Notes: generated from the sequence alone by a model not told the origin. Positions 35,528 through 47,696 are shown, counted from the first letter of the stretch. The stretch is DNA of 64,000 nt from Saccharum officinarum (GCA_020631735.1 CM036231.1:6351831-6415830), one strand, 5' to 3'. Numbers and translations are program-made.

Positions 35528-36475
35528 CTCTCGTTCCCCTCTTTCTCTCGCGCTCGCTCTTCGTCCAGATCACCGCCACAACCCGTGTTGCATTTGCGTG
35601 GTTGCCCACCCCCGACACGACGTAGTTTGGCAAGCGACCGAGACCTCGTCCGCCGCCCCTACCCCTGCCCCGCCTCCCTTTCCTCTCTCTCTCTCCCTCT
35701 CTACAGACGTGGCAGCATCGCCTACGCCCTCAAACGCGGCCGGCTCCAACGCCTCGGCCGCTCGACAACCCAACATGTCGTATCACACCAGTCGTTTTTG
35801 TAGTGGCTTGTATGGAAGGGAATGATGCCTAAGACATTTAAGTCAAAAACTCGTCAGTGAAGACGACGGGAAGTCTAAAGAGGTAGACCCACTTACACGT
35901 GGAGAAGACTCAGGGGCTATCCACACAAGGTGTTGTAATGTTTTTTGCTTAATTATTTTTATCAATATAATAGACAGTTCTCTTTTACGTTTGTATTTTT
36001 AAAAAGTATCCTACAATCTTTTATACGCATCACAGTATAGATGTGCACACGAACAGTTATCCTGTGAACAAACACATATGCACCATACTCCTATGTGTAG
36101 TGTTGCTATCTATAGGCACATTGCCTACTATTAGAAAAAGAACATTAATCACACATCAAATTAAGAACTTGAAGCTGGATGAAGAGATTCTAGCTTAACC
36201 TAACCAATTGATTGCCTGGATGACTTCTCGGGCCTGACTCCTAGGGAACGAAATGGAGGTTCGTTTTTTCTGAGCCCGGCATGTTGGAGTGCTCGATGGA
36301 GGATTCAGTCACCTCTGCACCTCTCACCTTTTGCCTTTTTTTTTCCTCTCGTCTTCTCCTCGTGCTGGTGTCGTCTCGCCCGCCACGCCGAGCCAGGGCC
36401 ACGCGCGTGGGAACCCCGAGGCGCCACCACGTCCGCTGCGCTGAGTCGGGCTGCTCGCAAGCATGTCGTCGTCGA
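35528..36475. other. Unassigned sequence flanking the nested stack
   Basis: There is a CT-rich microsatellite-like run at 35680-35702 and GC-rich patches (35480-35770, 36300-36450). Open frames here are short and of biased composition. No gene is supported; promoter-proximal sequence of a disrupted gene is possible. Confidence 0.4.
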
Positions 36476-36606
36476 GCCTGTTCACCCGGCTTATAATCCG
36501 TCTTTTCCAGCTTGTTTTTTTTTTCAGCCGGAACAATATTTTCTCTCACAACAAATCAGCCAACAGTGTTTTTTCAGTCGGCTTATCAGCCCAGCCGAAC
36601 GGGGCC
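36476..36606. mobile_element. Short MITE, probably hAT type
   Basis: A 131-bp element has imperfect ends GCCTGTTCACCCGGCTTATAA and, on the other strand, GGCCCCGTTCGGCTGGGC. It is flanked by GTCGTCGA and GTCGTCGT, which match at seven of eight bases. The internal GGCTGATAAGCC-like sequence is familiar from grass MITEs. The repetitive GTC flank weakens the TSD argument. Confidence 0.6.
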
Positions 36607-37782
36607 GTCGTCGTGACCACCGCACCAAGCCAGGCTACACTCTGCCACCGCGCGCGCCGGCCACTTGCCTTATGGTGGTTGAGGTGCTCACGCTAGTGGA
36701 GTGCTTGATGAAATGACAATGAGAAAAGAAAGGAGAAGATATTGTGGTAAGGCTACCAGATTTCTAGTAGTGGGTAGCCGTATCCATTTGTGCAGGCAAA
36801 CAAACACAATTTCTGCTCAAACAAACTTGTTCTAGATCAGTGAAACAAACATACGAGGTTACACCATAGAAGCCGTGCTCGAGCTGGCCAGAGCCAAGCC
36901 AGGTGGCTATGCTGGGCAGGACTTGTTCTATAAGAATTGCCATACATGGTAGTCCTTTAGTCATTTACAATCAGGACATCAAAGATTTGAATCATCTGGT
37001 CAATGAAAAAGAGGAGAAAGGGCGAAGGAAATGGTTTCAGAATTTTCAACGACCATTTTCTGGGCAGTGGGGACTGGAGACTGGAGTCACTTGTTGCTTG
37101 CACGAAACTAGGCAATCAAGCACCTCGTTGAGCATGCCCGAGACATGTCTCCTGCTCAATTCACTCTCCGTATGCTCAGGCTACTTGGAATTTTGGCTTA
37201 AACTGCTCGCTTGCCGTGCGCCCGCGCCAGAAATGAACCACTACACTATATAGGTTTATTTCTGCAACCTTAAACCGCTGAAACACCCGCACAGAATTGA
37301 GAACTACTGACACCAGTACGGAGTCGGGAATCAGAAGCTGCAGCACGGGGTCACCAACGGCACAACTTATCCAAAAACACACGGATCTTGTGGCCTCGTG
37401 GGCAAGTACTCACAACATTGCACAAGGAAGGCATGCTTCAAAAAGCATGATCATCAGATCTTATTGTGGGGTTTGTCTGAAAAAAAAGATCTCATGATGG
37501 GGCAAGAATTCAAAACATCCAATACAAAATAATCAGATATGCAGAACCATTCCATGATCAACACTTCTTCCGCAAGGAACTGAATGTGTTCACGATTTGG
37601 TCAGTTACATGTGCAGAATCCTGGAAATGAATGTCTCAACAGCTGACTTCCAAACAGAATAAAAAAAAATCAATTCCATATCAACATGGCTTAAATAACA
37701 CTCTTTCAGAGGTCAAAGGCAATAAGTTCGGGTATATGATCTTATTGATGTTCCTAGAATTTCCAATTCATATGAGGTGATA
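36607..37782. other. No separate gene seen; 3' side of the small spliced gene
   Basis: The part next to 37782 is the likely 3' untranslated region of the minus-strand gene; an AATAAG-like signal lies about 60 bases after the stop. Nothing else is recognised. Confidence 0.4.
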
Positions 37783-40700
37783 TCAGATGGAGCCCCCCAG
37801 CTGCAAGGAGATGAACATTTTCAATGTTAACGAGCATAACAGATTCCATAAAGTTATATAACCAGTCAGACAACTTTTATAATTATTGACACACATGTTC
37901 CTTGAGGTGAAATAAACAAATCCGAGTAATTATATGCCATGTATAAAAAATATAATGTTTTTAAAATTCAATATGCAATCATGGTGGACTATATCTGAAT
38001 CTGTATTGTTAAACAAAAAGAAAAATGTGTCACTTCGAGAAAAAATATTTTAGTTTGACCACTTATCAATACTGATTGGATCTGTTAAAACCCCAAAATC
38101 AGGCTAATAGAGTGTTCATGCAATACAAAGGAGATATGTAGAAGGGAAAACATCTTTTCTAAAGGTCAAAATAGTTCCTAGCCATTTACTTATGATTTTT
38201 GCATTGAGTGACTGGGAAAACAGACACCCACTTTGTCAAGCCAGCCAGAGGATTTTTGCAAAATTGTAATAGCAGATAAGAAATTTATCCCATTTCTATA
38301 TGCACAGATCTCAAAGTAAAATCAATAGTAGTAAACGTGGGAGCCTATCAAGGTAAAAACAATAAACATGTCCATCATTGGAAAGCAAAGATAAAGATTG
38401 ATTTAAGGGGAAGTGGCAATGAAAGCATGGTTTGATATTTACGCAATTATATCTGGTGGATTACATATTCCTTAGCAGGTAAGCTTAATGCAGCAATGAA
38501 CCTATGCATGCAATGCTAATTAAGCTCATATAAATATCAATAATTTTGCAGACACTGAGAAAATGTAAAAAATGTAAAATTTCCATGGTCTTGACATGGG
38601 GACAAATGCAGTTAACTTCTCTGGCCAGTATCCTTATATTTTATATACAAAGTGGTTAGCGATCTTCACAAGTACACATGTCAAAAGGAATGAAGTTGAA
38701 ACAATAGCGCAATAACTCCACAGCCAACTCCAGTATCTGTGAATAACTGGCCTAGTGACCAATACCTAACAGTTGCAAATAAACACCAAAAGACTACATT
38801 GCCAGAATCACAAAAACAAACAGTTTTGATCATTGGAGAAAAAGGTTTCATGACAGGTTGTCAGATGTCATAATGATTGGGCTCTATATGCACAGAATTT
38901 TTCTAGGGCTATATGTACAGAAACTCAGTGAGCTGCAACTCTAAACATCAAAATGACAAGATTTTAAGCTACAAACTAAGTTTTTCCAACTGGATTAAGC
39001 ATGCATTTTGCTATTATCATTAAGATTGTACTTCAACCTTTAAGTTCCATGCATGCCAAATGACATCATTATAAACAATATGTATATTTTATGTATAATT
39101 TATATGGATTGAAATCCAACAAAATGAATTAATTCGATAAAACAATGCTAAGAACAAACATAGCATTTGCATTTATATTCAGCTTCTGTGAACAAAAGGC
39201 ATACCATAATAGCTTCGATCTCTTCTTCAGTCAGGGGTTTACGCTTAGGAAGGAGTGAAGCTGGACCTCCTACGGCAGTATGAGAAGGTGGGGAAGGCAC
39301 ATCTGATCTAAAGCGGTAATTTTTAATCCCTCCAGAAGATGGTGCCTCTGCTTTAGCCCCTAAAAAACAAACATATTGTTATGCAAACTATTTTCCTTCA
39401 GAATTATGAGATGATTAACTAAGCATTCAGCACACCATATGTATTCATCCCCCTAGCAATATAAGTACTCCCAACAATTCCAAATGTAAACAGAAGTAAG
39501 GTCATTCATGGCAACAGTCATAGATCTCACATGGACAAGTGTATCTGTGCATGTTATTCAAATTCGCAAAACATCCAAATATAGCACTCTAGAAATTTAT
39601 AGTAAGAAATTATTGAAGGGCTATTTGCACAGGGGAAACAGGGGTGGGGAGGCATAAATGCATCATGCAACAATCAGTATATGTTACTCAAGTGTGCCAA
39701 AAGATTTGACAAGCCAACATTTGGCAACTTTGATCAAATTTGGGCACAGTTTGGTTTGGTGAGAAATTTTGGCTGGCTTTTAGTTCATTTTGATGGCCAA
39801 GGTCACCAAAATCAGGGCCACAAACTTGGTGACCATAGTTTTGGCTGGCAAACTAAACTTTGGCCTGGTTACTAGGTGGCAAGCTTGGGTGCAAAATCAA
39901 ACAGTACCTAAGGTGCTAGGTTGAGATCAGATGAAAGTGAAAGTGTACACAGTAACCAAACAGGGGTAAGTAGCCAACAAGTGGCTATGCAAGAGATCTC
40001 AAGCAAAGCAAATCCTATGGTATAAACACTCAAACACCAAGTAGCAACAAATGTGGCTGGATGCCCTAGCGCAACCTCAGCACCAAGGGGATGCTAGATG
40101 AGGAAGATTGTTTTTTTTTTCAGATTTAGTTCGAAATTGGTTTTAAAAAATTTAATTTTCAAGGGCAAAAGGTTGGTAACTGAAGTACTAAGAGCATTCC
40201 GAGACTGTGTCCTCTAGAAACCAAATATTTAAAAAGATCAACTAACCACCAGCAGCCCTACATCTGAACACAGCACAATTCTTATGACAAATGACCAACC
40301 AACAGTCCAACACAACTAAGAACTTGCTCTAAACACAATGTAAGCATGAATCTGACATACAGAACCACCTGTTATTTGTCAAGGACATTAAGAATTTGTC
40401 TCAAGACCACCCTCCTATCGCAACTATACCCAAAATTTTTAATAGGGATCAACAAACAAAAAAAGTAGGCACTTGTTTTAACCAGCAGTGACATAGACCC
40501 AAATGATATAGCTCAACTCTTTCTTTTGACAAGCAAAGCACCCACAGAATGCAAACTACAGCTGCAACACAATGCAGTTGAATGAATCTGACACAAATCA
40601 CCACAAGCAAGTCCGGGTTCCATCTATGCTAAGTTAGGCCCTTATTGATCTTTGGTCCAACCCTCACATCAGAATTCCAAATCTACGCACAGTTCCTACG

Positions 40701-41179
40701 ACTAGTAGTGAACACAAATAAACATAAGTACGGTTCCATTTGGCTTGCACCATTAAGAAAACATGACCCTAGGCCACATCCCTACTTTCCTTCCCACATA
40801 CATATGCCAGAAAATCGATGCAATTCATTGAAGGGATCAACGAATTCCTGCAGAATTGAAGACGTAACTAGGCGTGTGCCCACTCGCAAATCACTATTCA
40901 ATTCAAAGAAAAAAGGTGAGCCGAATTCACCCAAACACTGCTTCGACGAGGAAATTCGAGTGGATCTGGTGCTTACCCAACCGGGACATGAGGGTCGCGT
41001 GCTGATCTGCGGGTTGCGACGGCGCTGTAACAACGGAGGAATGAATTAGAAATCGAGAAAAGGTACAAAGACCCGAGAGAAATCCTGTGACAAACTGGAC
41101 TAGCAAACCGTATAGAAGAGGAGAATACTGGGACTTTCAGATTCCGCTTGGGGAACTTGATCAGAGGGATCCGCGGCAT
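37783..41179 (-). CDS. Intron-split gene for a 61-80 residue protein of unknown function
   Basis: I recognise no family name. On the minus strand three pieces join in one frame across GT-AG introns: 40989-40977 (ATG plus donor GTAAGC), 39359-39205 (acceptor TTTTTTAG, donor GTATGC) and 37800-37783 (acceptor CTCCTTGCAG, ending in TGA). This gives 61 residues with a basic/Pro-Ser-rich middle and the end KRKPLTEEEIEAIMLGGSI. The last intron falls between ATG and CTG of IM|LGG. A 15-codon upstream exon, 41179-41135 (MPRIPLIKFPKRNLK), can be joined in frame to 41001 if acceptor ATCAG is used, giving 80 residues; its splice sites are weaker. No signal peptide or membrane helix is evident. The introns are 1617 and 1404 bp and free of obvious transposons. 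It is the only intact host gene in the window. Confidence 0.68.
37801..39204 (-). other. Intron 2 of the small spliced gene
   Basis: Bounded by GTATGCC at its start (39204) and CTCCTTGCAG at its end (37801). AT-rich, with T-rich stretches before the acceptor on the minus strand. No embedded gene seen. Confidence 0.6.
39360..40976 (-). other. Intron 1 of the small spliced gene
   Basis: Bounded by GTAAGCACC at 40976 and TTGTTTTTTAG at 39360. It contains no frame longer than about 130 codons and no recognised repeat family. Confidence 0.6.
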
Positions 41180-41329
41180 CTCCTCGTACGGATTGGTGCG
41201 CTCGCCGGATGTATGCGTCGCCGACGGAGAGGAAAGGCTAAAAATCAGGGGGCCGCGGCGCCGCGTCGGGTCGAGGAGAGGGGACTCGGGCCTCAAACTA
41301 TCCGCACCTGTGTAGTCTGAATTCATCCT

Positions 41330-42639
41330 CTAAATGTCTGACAAGATTCTTTTCTTTATACTTAATTCTTTCGCACTCATTCATTATCTATGTCATCATC
41401 TATCTACTATAGGACCCACTTATCACTTTATCTAAATATATTCATGTGAGATCTTGTTTTGAAGAATTTATTAAAACGAATTTAATGGTGTAATCGGAAT
41501 TTAATTTGATTTTTTTAGTTTGGGAGTTATAACATTTTTTTAGCTAGTTGAACAAGTGGGACCCACCGCTGGATGCTTTCACCTCTACCCTCTCTCTCCC
41601 GCTATATCCCTCGCCAGCGCTATATTTGGCGTGGACCGTGCGATAGAGGAGCTTTTAGCGTCCTCCAGTGCAGGCTTTTGTTACGGTAAATAAAACTAGA
41701 TGGTGGGTAGCGTATGAGATCCAGTATGCAGTGCGGCTAGGCTCAGGCTCGCTCGACGTTGGACTGGAGATTTGGATTGTTTTCTTGGACAAAAGGAGGG
41801 TCGATGCCTTGATGGATGGAATTATGGAAATACACATATCTTTGCACCCCTCTAATTTTAAGTGAGTTCAGTTATTTGTTCATTATAAAATTCAACTACT
41901 AGTTCCAAGGCTTATTTGTTGTACTTTCTGATTTTAATTCTGCAGTTATTAAATAACTAAATAGGTATATTAGAAATATGAGGTCGCGCCGTCTAGATGG
42001 CCTCCCAGTATGTCTACGTATGTTCTATTCTACGGCCCAGATGAAGTTATATCTCCATGACTCACATGTACTACCTCTATGTATGCCACGGTTAGGCTGA
42101 AGAAAGTGGATGCACTGAATGGAACTGATGAAAATTTAGAACATATGGAAATTTGGATGGGCATACATGCAAGCACCGTCCAAAACTTTAGATGTCCTTT
42201 GCATGCAAGAAGTTACCATGGACATCTATATCACTTTGTCTTCTTCTTTTACAAATAGGAAGTTCCTATGGGTAAATTTTCATGCATGTACATGTCCTCT
42301 TGTCATCCAGATTTACCATGCACACGTGCACGGTAGTAGTCATCTCAGGTAGGACCACTGAAAGTACTTCTTTACCTACAGAAAATTTACTGGTCAGGAA
42401 GGATTTACATCACATGTGTTTAAAATTTATACGTAAGTAAAGACAGCTCAGTAAGGATTTACATCACCTGTGGTTTAAAATTTACACGTAGGTAAAGACG
42501 ACGTAGTATGGCCGCGCCGTCTAGGCGGCCTCCCAGTGTGTCCACGTATGTTCTATTTAGTGGGTGCCTTAGATAGAAATTTGCCTCCCTTGTTTGGGCC
42601 TCGTGTCCTACCCCTAGGGCCAGCACTGCAAAGAACTTA
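41330..42639. other. Noncoding region with two local duplications
   Basis: No gene is recognised. A block of about 45 bp (GCGCCGTCTAGATGGCCTCC...GTATGTTCTATT) at 41986-42031 recurs at 42511-42557. A second block of about 46 bp (AAGGATTTACATCAC...GTAAAGAC) occurs twice in tandem at 42399-42443 and 42453-42500. Confidence 0.6.
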
Positions 42640-42869
42640 GGTCCCGTTTGGTTTGGATGTTAAAGTTTAACAAACACTGTAGCACGTTCGTCTTATTTGA
42701 TAAAAAGTTTCCAATCTTGGACTAATTAGGCTTAATAGATTCGTCTCGTAAATTACTCCTAATCTGTGCCGACATGCATGCAATTAGTCTATATTTAGTA
42801 CTCCATGCATCTGAGGAAACATTGATGTGATGAGAGTTAAATTTTAACTCCTTCAAACCAAACGGTGCC
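42640..42869. mobile_element. Tourist-type MITE, TSD TTA
   Basis: A 230-bp element has ends GGTCCCGTTTGGTTTG and (opposite strand) GGCACCGTTTGGTTTG, with two mismatches in 16. It is flanked by TTA at 42637-42639 and 42870-42872. The 3-bp TTA duplication fits the PIF/Harbinger (Tourist) group. Noncoding. Confidence 0.82.
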
Positions 42870-42872
42870 TTA

Positions 42873-43703
42873 AATTAAAGGAATTTGACTTTGTGGGAGC
42901 CTGGGAGGTCGGCCCTCCCCGTGCCGCCCTTGCCTGCGCCGTCGTCTCCCTCTCTCTCCCTCTCTCCCCATCGATGAAGGTCAAGTGTTCCTAGGTTTAA
43001 TGCGAGAAATATTGTGATAGTATCTATCCAAGTATCGAGAAACGAAGAACTTAGATGAATGCTACAATATCGTAATATTTGCCTTTGAACAAAGGCACTG
43101 CAACATGTACCAAAAATATATAGGAACCTCCCCTTGCATGAAAGGGGTGCCCAGAGTTGAAGTTTTAGATAGGTTAGTAGGATACGCCTACAAAGGTTAT
43201 GTACATGCCCTATGCCCTAGGAATTTGAATAAATACGTTAATGAGTTCGTGGTGACTAGACCAAACCCTGTTTAGGGGCACACAGGCTAAATTCAGCTAA
43301 TACGCGTGCGACAAATATATACAGCTTCCTTTAAAGACGAGTATGAGAGGACACGGTGGTAGGAGGCATATAGCCATACAAATACATTATTGTTGCCATA
43401 TATATGGTCTAAGTAATACCACGTGAAATGGTTCCACACATATAATGATACCCCACGACAGAGCCAGCGGAAAAGGACATCACATATTACAGCCACCGTA
43501 GTAGCGCTCATAAATATTAAAGTCCAGTCTGCCTAAACTTTATTTAGTTATTACTAACAGGACCTCACATGGCTACCTAGCATTGGTGCTATGCTACCTA
43601 CATAAAAACTTAACCACAGTACCAATCATAGAGGACCTCACGTCACAATATAGTTGGTATAGGATTTGCACCGCTTTAGACTCTTTTTATTTGAACAACT
43701 ATC
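42873..43703. other. Noncoding, nothing recognised
   Basis: Contains a CT-rich run (42945-42968) and AT-rich spacer. No supported gene. Confidence 0.4.
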
Positions 43704-43823
43704 TCAGAGCCTCTCGTAGGGTAACGGGCGTATCATAAGGATATACAATATGGTTGTTGCCACCATAGTAGGGATTAGGATAGCAAAGATGGCCTTGGTG
43801 AGCTCTTCTTCATCTAAGCACAT
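43704..43823 (-). CDS. 39-codon ORF with one predicted membrane helix, copy 1
   Basis: The ORF encodes 39 residues beginning MCLDEEELTKAIF and ending RPLPYERL, with a hydrophobic stretch of about 20 residues between. A second ORF at 47697-47816 on the opposite strand is also exactly 39 codons and aligns without gaps (18 of 39 identical by eye), sharing MC, E-ELT, AI-I and RPLPY-R. Selection for the protein is suggested because the identity is concentrated in charged and terminal motifs while the nucleotide context has diverged. An in-frame ATG at 43943 would extend copy 1 by 40 residues, but the extension is not open in copy 2. CTATAAAA lies upstream at 44025-44018. I know no family; translation is unproven. 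Confidence 0.5.
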   Translation of the reverse strand: MCLDEEELTKAIFAILIPTMVATTILYILMIRPLPYERL

Positions 43824-44017
43824 CTTGAGAGTGCCACCTTCTTGCTTCTGACAATGTACTCCTGCTCCTGCTTGATGTTTTCTTCTATAGTCTGCAGCTT
43901 CCAGCACTTGACTTTTTCTTGAAATGTTGAAATAAGTTGGCATTTGAATAGGGGGCTTATGCGGGTGATGAGTGTTGAGTGTGGAGTGTCTTGTTGTGAA
44001 GGGGGGCTAGGAGGGCA

Positions 44018-44025
44018 TTTTATAG
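44018..44025 (-). promoter_or_regulatory. TATA box of the copy-1 39-codon ORF
   Basis: CTATAAAA on the minus strand, followed by an ATGCCCTCCTAGCCCC stretch resembling the one after the TATA box at 47480. About 195 bases to the ATG at 43823. Confidence 0.5.
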
Positions 44026-44444
44026 GCGATCGATGGCGAGGTTTAGGGGGTGGGTGCACGCCATTATCGATGGCACTGAGCACCATCATGGACTGAGGGA
44101 ATCAGATTCGTAGGCGACATCAGCAATAGCATCGGGCCAATACAGGTGACAGCAGGAGCGACGTCATGGGCCGGTGGTGCAGTGTGCAGTGGGTGGCGTT
44201 AAAGAGGATGCATTGGTGTGACACTAAGAGGACGACACCAGTGTGCAGGAAAAGGATTGTGGGTGAGAGGGCGCCGGCTGTGCGCGCAGCTTTAGTTTGC
44301 ATGCGGTTTTCTATGCACCTATGGGCAACATGGGTGTAAAGTAAATATGTAGCTAACTCGGGCCCACCCATGCAATCCATGCAACCCCCAAAGTGCACAG
44401 CAGACCGCAAAGTGCACAGGATGCCACATGCAAATTCAGTCTTA

Positions 44445-44737
44445 CTCCCTTAGTCCTGGAATAGAGTGCATTCTCGCATTTGAGAGGTGTCCCCAAATAT
44501 AGTGCATTCGGGAACAAAGAAGATAGCGTTTACTTAAATAAAAATATGGGAGATGAAAGTAATTGAGCGCTTACCATATTTTCTATTAGGAAACTTAGAT
44601 TGCACCCTTTAATCGTGCGGAATAGGACCATATTTCAATAGATTAGGAAGTTAAGTGAGGGGTACATGCATCTATTGCCCTCTGCCTTATTTTGTCTGAG
44701 AATAGCCACAACCTAATGTATTCTAGGACAGAGGGAG
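44445..44737. mobile_element. Stowaway-type MITE, TSD TA
   Basis: A 293-bp element begins CTCCCTTAGTCCTGGAATAG and ends with the complement of CTCCCTCTGTCCTAGAATAC, flanked by TA on both sides (44443-44444, 44738-44739). CTCCCT ends and TA duplication define Stowaway (Tc1/mariner) MITEs. It sits between copy 1 of the 39-codon ORF and the longer ORF at 45384. Confidence 0.92.
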
Positions 44738-44833
44738 TACTCTCAAAATGTTTGTTGTGCACAAAATGTCTGTTGTGCACTTTGTAGGTCCCTCCATGTG
44801 GTCCATAGCCACACCTCTAGTGGCCTACAACAT

Positions 44834-45093
44834 ATAGTGTTATGAGCGGCAATGACGGGACCACACAACGATGGTGGTCCCTCATAAAAGGGACCTACAA
44901 CATCTAGCCTTACCTCCCCTACATGGAAAGAAGAGAAGTGAATAGCCCCTTCAATGCCCAGCGAAAGGTTCGTGCATGCCCGTGACAAAAGGAGCGTGCC
45001 CCTTACCTGCCTAACAACCACTGCCACAGGTATCACCTCACCACCACCCATCCCACTTCACGATGCCACCCACATCCATACAATAGCTCCCCA
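44834..45093 (+). repeat. Upstream duplicated module, copy 1
   Basis: About 260 bp around GGGACCTACAACATCTAGCC and TATCACCTCACCACCACCC recurs at 47005-47268 with many substitutions. In copy 1 it precedes the ORF at 45384. It marks a segmental duplication of the locus. Confidence 0.8.
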
Positions 45094-45140
45094 CATTAAA
45101 TAAGGTCCTTCAATTACGAGACAGAGTGTTATCCAGGCAG

Positions 45141-45148
45141 CTATAAAA
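45141..45148 (+). promoter_or_regulatory. TATA box upstream of the ORF at 45384
   Basis: CTATAAAA, 236 bases before the ATG at 45384. The paralog has CTATAAAA 129 bases before its ATG. A short intron may lie in the leader (GT near 45310, AG at 45382). Confidence 0.5.
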
Positions 45149-45383
45149 TGCGATGGCTAGACATTGATGCCTCAAGCTCCGAAACATGACCTAATTGAGC
45201 TGCCTTTACATCAGCATCGTTGCTCTTCCCCCTTTGACTGTGCCCATAAAGGAGTCCACTCGCTACAACCGCCTTCCTCTTCACCCTTGGCCTCATCAAG
45301 CTAACTAAGGTATAAACATCCTTACATAAATCTTACCCTCTCCTATATGTTCCAGGCATGATGTTCCCTTCTTTTCCTCGCAG

Positions 45384-46213
45384 ATGGTGGACGAAGCCTG
45401 GACCACTAGCTATTGCTTGAACACGCCTGGTTTCCCAAAGCTTTTATATGCAACCATGACCAAGCTAGGTATTTTGGACCACCCAGAATATGTTGGCAAG
45501 GAATATGAGGAGTATGGCACAGAGCGGTGTGATGTGATCGTCTTTGTCAAAACAAGGAATTTCCTGATACAATACCATGGGTGGTGTCTACCACAAGTTT
45601 TCGCTTTGAGGACACTTACCAAGTTGCAGCTCGTAAGGCTCTAAGGTACCTATGCCAAATTTATGAGGAGCAGGTAGGTCGTACACCCATGAGATTCTTC
45701 TCCCCTTTCGAAAGGAATAGCACTGTATGGGTAGCTCAAATGAGGACCCTCGAAAGGGTCGGGTTACGGGAAGATGACCTAACTACGTTGTTCATGTTTG
45801 ATTACTTGCTTTCCTTAGATGAGCAGTATGACAGGCAGGCCGCCAGTTTGAGGGAGTGCATCCATAGAGCAGAGGAGGCCGAGAAGAAGATTAGAAGCCT
45901 TGAAGTGTAGCTTGCCGAGGCTAAGGCACAAGCAGCTAAAGCAGAGAGTTGTGAGGCTACAACAATTGAAGCCTCCAAGCAAGCCGAAGATCGGTACAAG
46001 CAAAAGCTGAAGGATTTCTACCTTGTCACTAGGGCCAAGAGAAGGATCCTCACTTTGGAAGAGAGGGAGGACGCCTCACATGTAATTTTTGAGACAGGGT
46101 TGTCAGTTGATGGAGAAGAAGTCCTCCCACTCACCCAGCCACCGCCATATGATGATGACCGCTCTCATGACATGCTCCCAAAGGCTTCCTCAAGCTCCGA
46201 AGCATGCTCTTAG
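45384..46213 (+). pseudogene. Grass repeat-associated ORF, copy 1, decayed
   Basis: The frame from ATG 45384 begins MVDEAWTTSYCLNTPGFPK and aligns with the second copy at 48312 (GFPKLLYATM; TPMRFF; LDEQYD). A frameshift at about 45570-45600 and a TAG at 45908-45910 break it; the conceptual frame then continues to TAG 46211-46213. The N-terminal third looks globular with a CxxC-like spacing; the C-terminal half is Ala/Glu-rich and probably coiled coil. I recognise the type as a high-copy hypothetical protein family of grasses, without known function; an accessory ORF of a retrotransposon is possible. Confidence 0.7.
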
Positions 46214-46515
46214 TGGACACATCATCCCCTCATGGAATGAAGCCAATACGGTCTGAAGCTAGACCTTCAATAGTTGTTCTACGCATGAGGATATGTACCC
46301 ATATTATAGTGCTTGCATTTTCCGCCTGCTATGTAACCCTACATAATGTAATGCCTTGGCTCTAGTGGAGTTAGCTGCTTGAGGCCCCCACTTTAATAGT
46401 TTTATGTAGACGTCCTTTTGCCTAATGGGAGTGGATCCTAATTCACTCTTTTGGAAACCCTCGCGTCAGGGAATGTACTTTTGTTGTAGTTTTTTGTTCT
46501 TTTCGCTTAGAATGT

Positions 46516-46836
46516 AATCCTACCCAATGTTGTGCTTTGAATCTAAGTATGTTTGTTGCTTGAGCCCAACTCCATCAAGTACTTCTATACACTAACATGT
46601 CATTTGATTGGATGGCCTAGAATAGGCACGATGTAATGACAACCAACCTCTATGTTCCTTTACAACATTCTAATAAAAAAACCATGTTGCTTTTCCTCCC
46701 CATATTTTTCCAGCATTTAATGTACAAAATAGACCAACCTTTGGTATCAACATGATGAGAAAACATATTAGACATTTATACTGATACCTATACTGAGCAC
46801 ATAACCCGTAGAGAAGCACGAGCAGCAGTGGCTATC
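46516..46836 (+). repeat. Downstream duplicated module, copy 1
   Basis: About 320 bp starting AATCCTACCCAATGTTGTGC and ending GCAGCAGTGGCTA recurs at 49695-50010. It is 3' of the ORF at 45384, as its partner is 3' of the ORF at 48312. Confidence 0.85.
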
Positions 46837-47004
46837 TACTTAATGTTGCCCACTACATGCTTCATAGATGAATATAGTACACACACATGTAACAACATAA
46901 TAGGAGGCCAATAAATGGTGTATGGACATCTATAGGACCGCCATCACCATTTTGTCACCTAAGTGTCACGCATGCCACTAAAGGCATAGTTCATGGTCAC
47001 GCCT

Positions 47005-47268
47005 TTAGTGTTCTGAGCGACAATGACAGGGCCGCACGCCAATGATGGTCTCTCATAAGAGGGACCTACAACGGATGGCCTTACCTCCTCTGCATGGAAA
47101 GACGAGAAATGAATAGCCCCTTAGATGCCTAGCCAAAGGCCCGCACATGCCGTGACTAGAGGAGCGTGCCTGACCCCTTAGGTGCCTAACAACCACTGCC
47201 ATAGATATCACCTCACCACCACCCATCCCACTTCATGACACCACCCACATCGATACGATAGCTCCCCT
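47005..47268 (+). repeat. Upstream duplicated module, copy 2
   Basis: Partner of 44834-45093, followed by a Ser/Ala-codon microsatellite-like GCTGCTGCTAT region (47280-47400). Lies upstream of the copy-2 ORFs. Confidence 0.8.
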
Positions 47269-47479
47269 CCACTATCACCGATGCTGCTGCTATTGCTGCC
47301 TCGTCCACTACCATGCACCACCGCACGACCGACGATGTCGCGCGTGTTGTCCCCTCTGCTCGACACCGATGCTGCTGCTATCCCCGCTGTCCCTATGACG
47401 CCACTATGCCGCAAGGACTGTCGATGATGGCATGCACCTAGCCACACACCCCTGCTCTCCTGACCCCACCATCGTTCAT

Positions 47480-47487
47480 CTATAAAA
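47480..47487 (+). promoter_or_regulatory. TATA box of the copy-2 39-codon ORF
   Basis: CTATAAAA followed by a CCCCCTCTAGCTGCCC stretch similar to that after the minus-strand box at 44025. It lies 210 bases before the ATG at 47697. Confidence 0.5.
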
Positions 47488-47696
47488 GCACCCCCTCTAG
47501 CTGCCCTTTCCCGCCAATGACACTCCCTCCATCCTAACCACCCACCAAATCACCCCCTAAACCCCAAAACCAGGTGCCAAACCCCTACTAAAACAAGAAG
47601 AAGCCAGAAGAAATTGCCGTCCGCTGAAGATTTTAGAAGAAGATGCTAGAAGAAGACGAAGCACGGTGCTAGAAGATAAAAGCTAAAGCCCTCAAG

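Noticed and set aside
36241..36549. 102-codon minus-strand frame overlapping a MITE
   Set aside because: It crosses a MITE boundary and has no conserved motif.
43814..44089. 91-codon minus-strand frame starting at 44089
   Set aside because: It starts upstream of the TATA box at 44025 and is not conserved in the second copy; the 39-codon frame is the better candidate.
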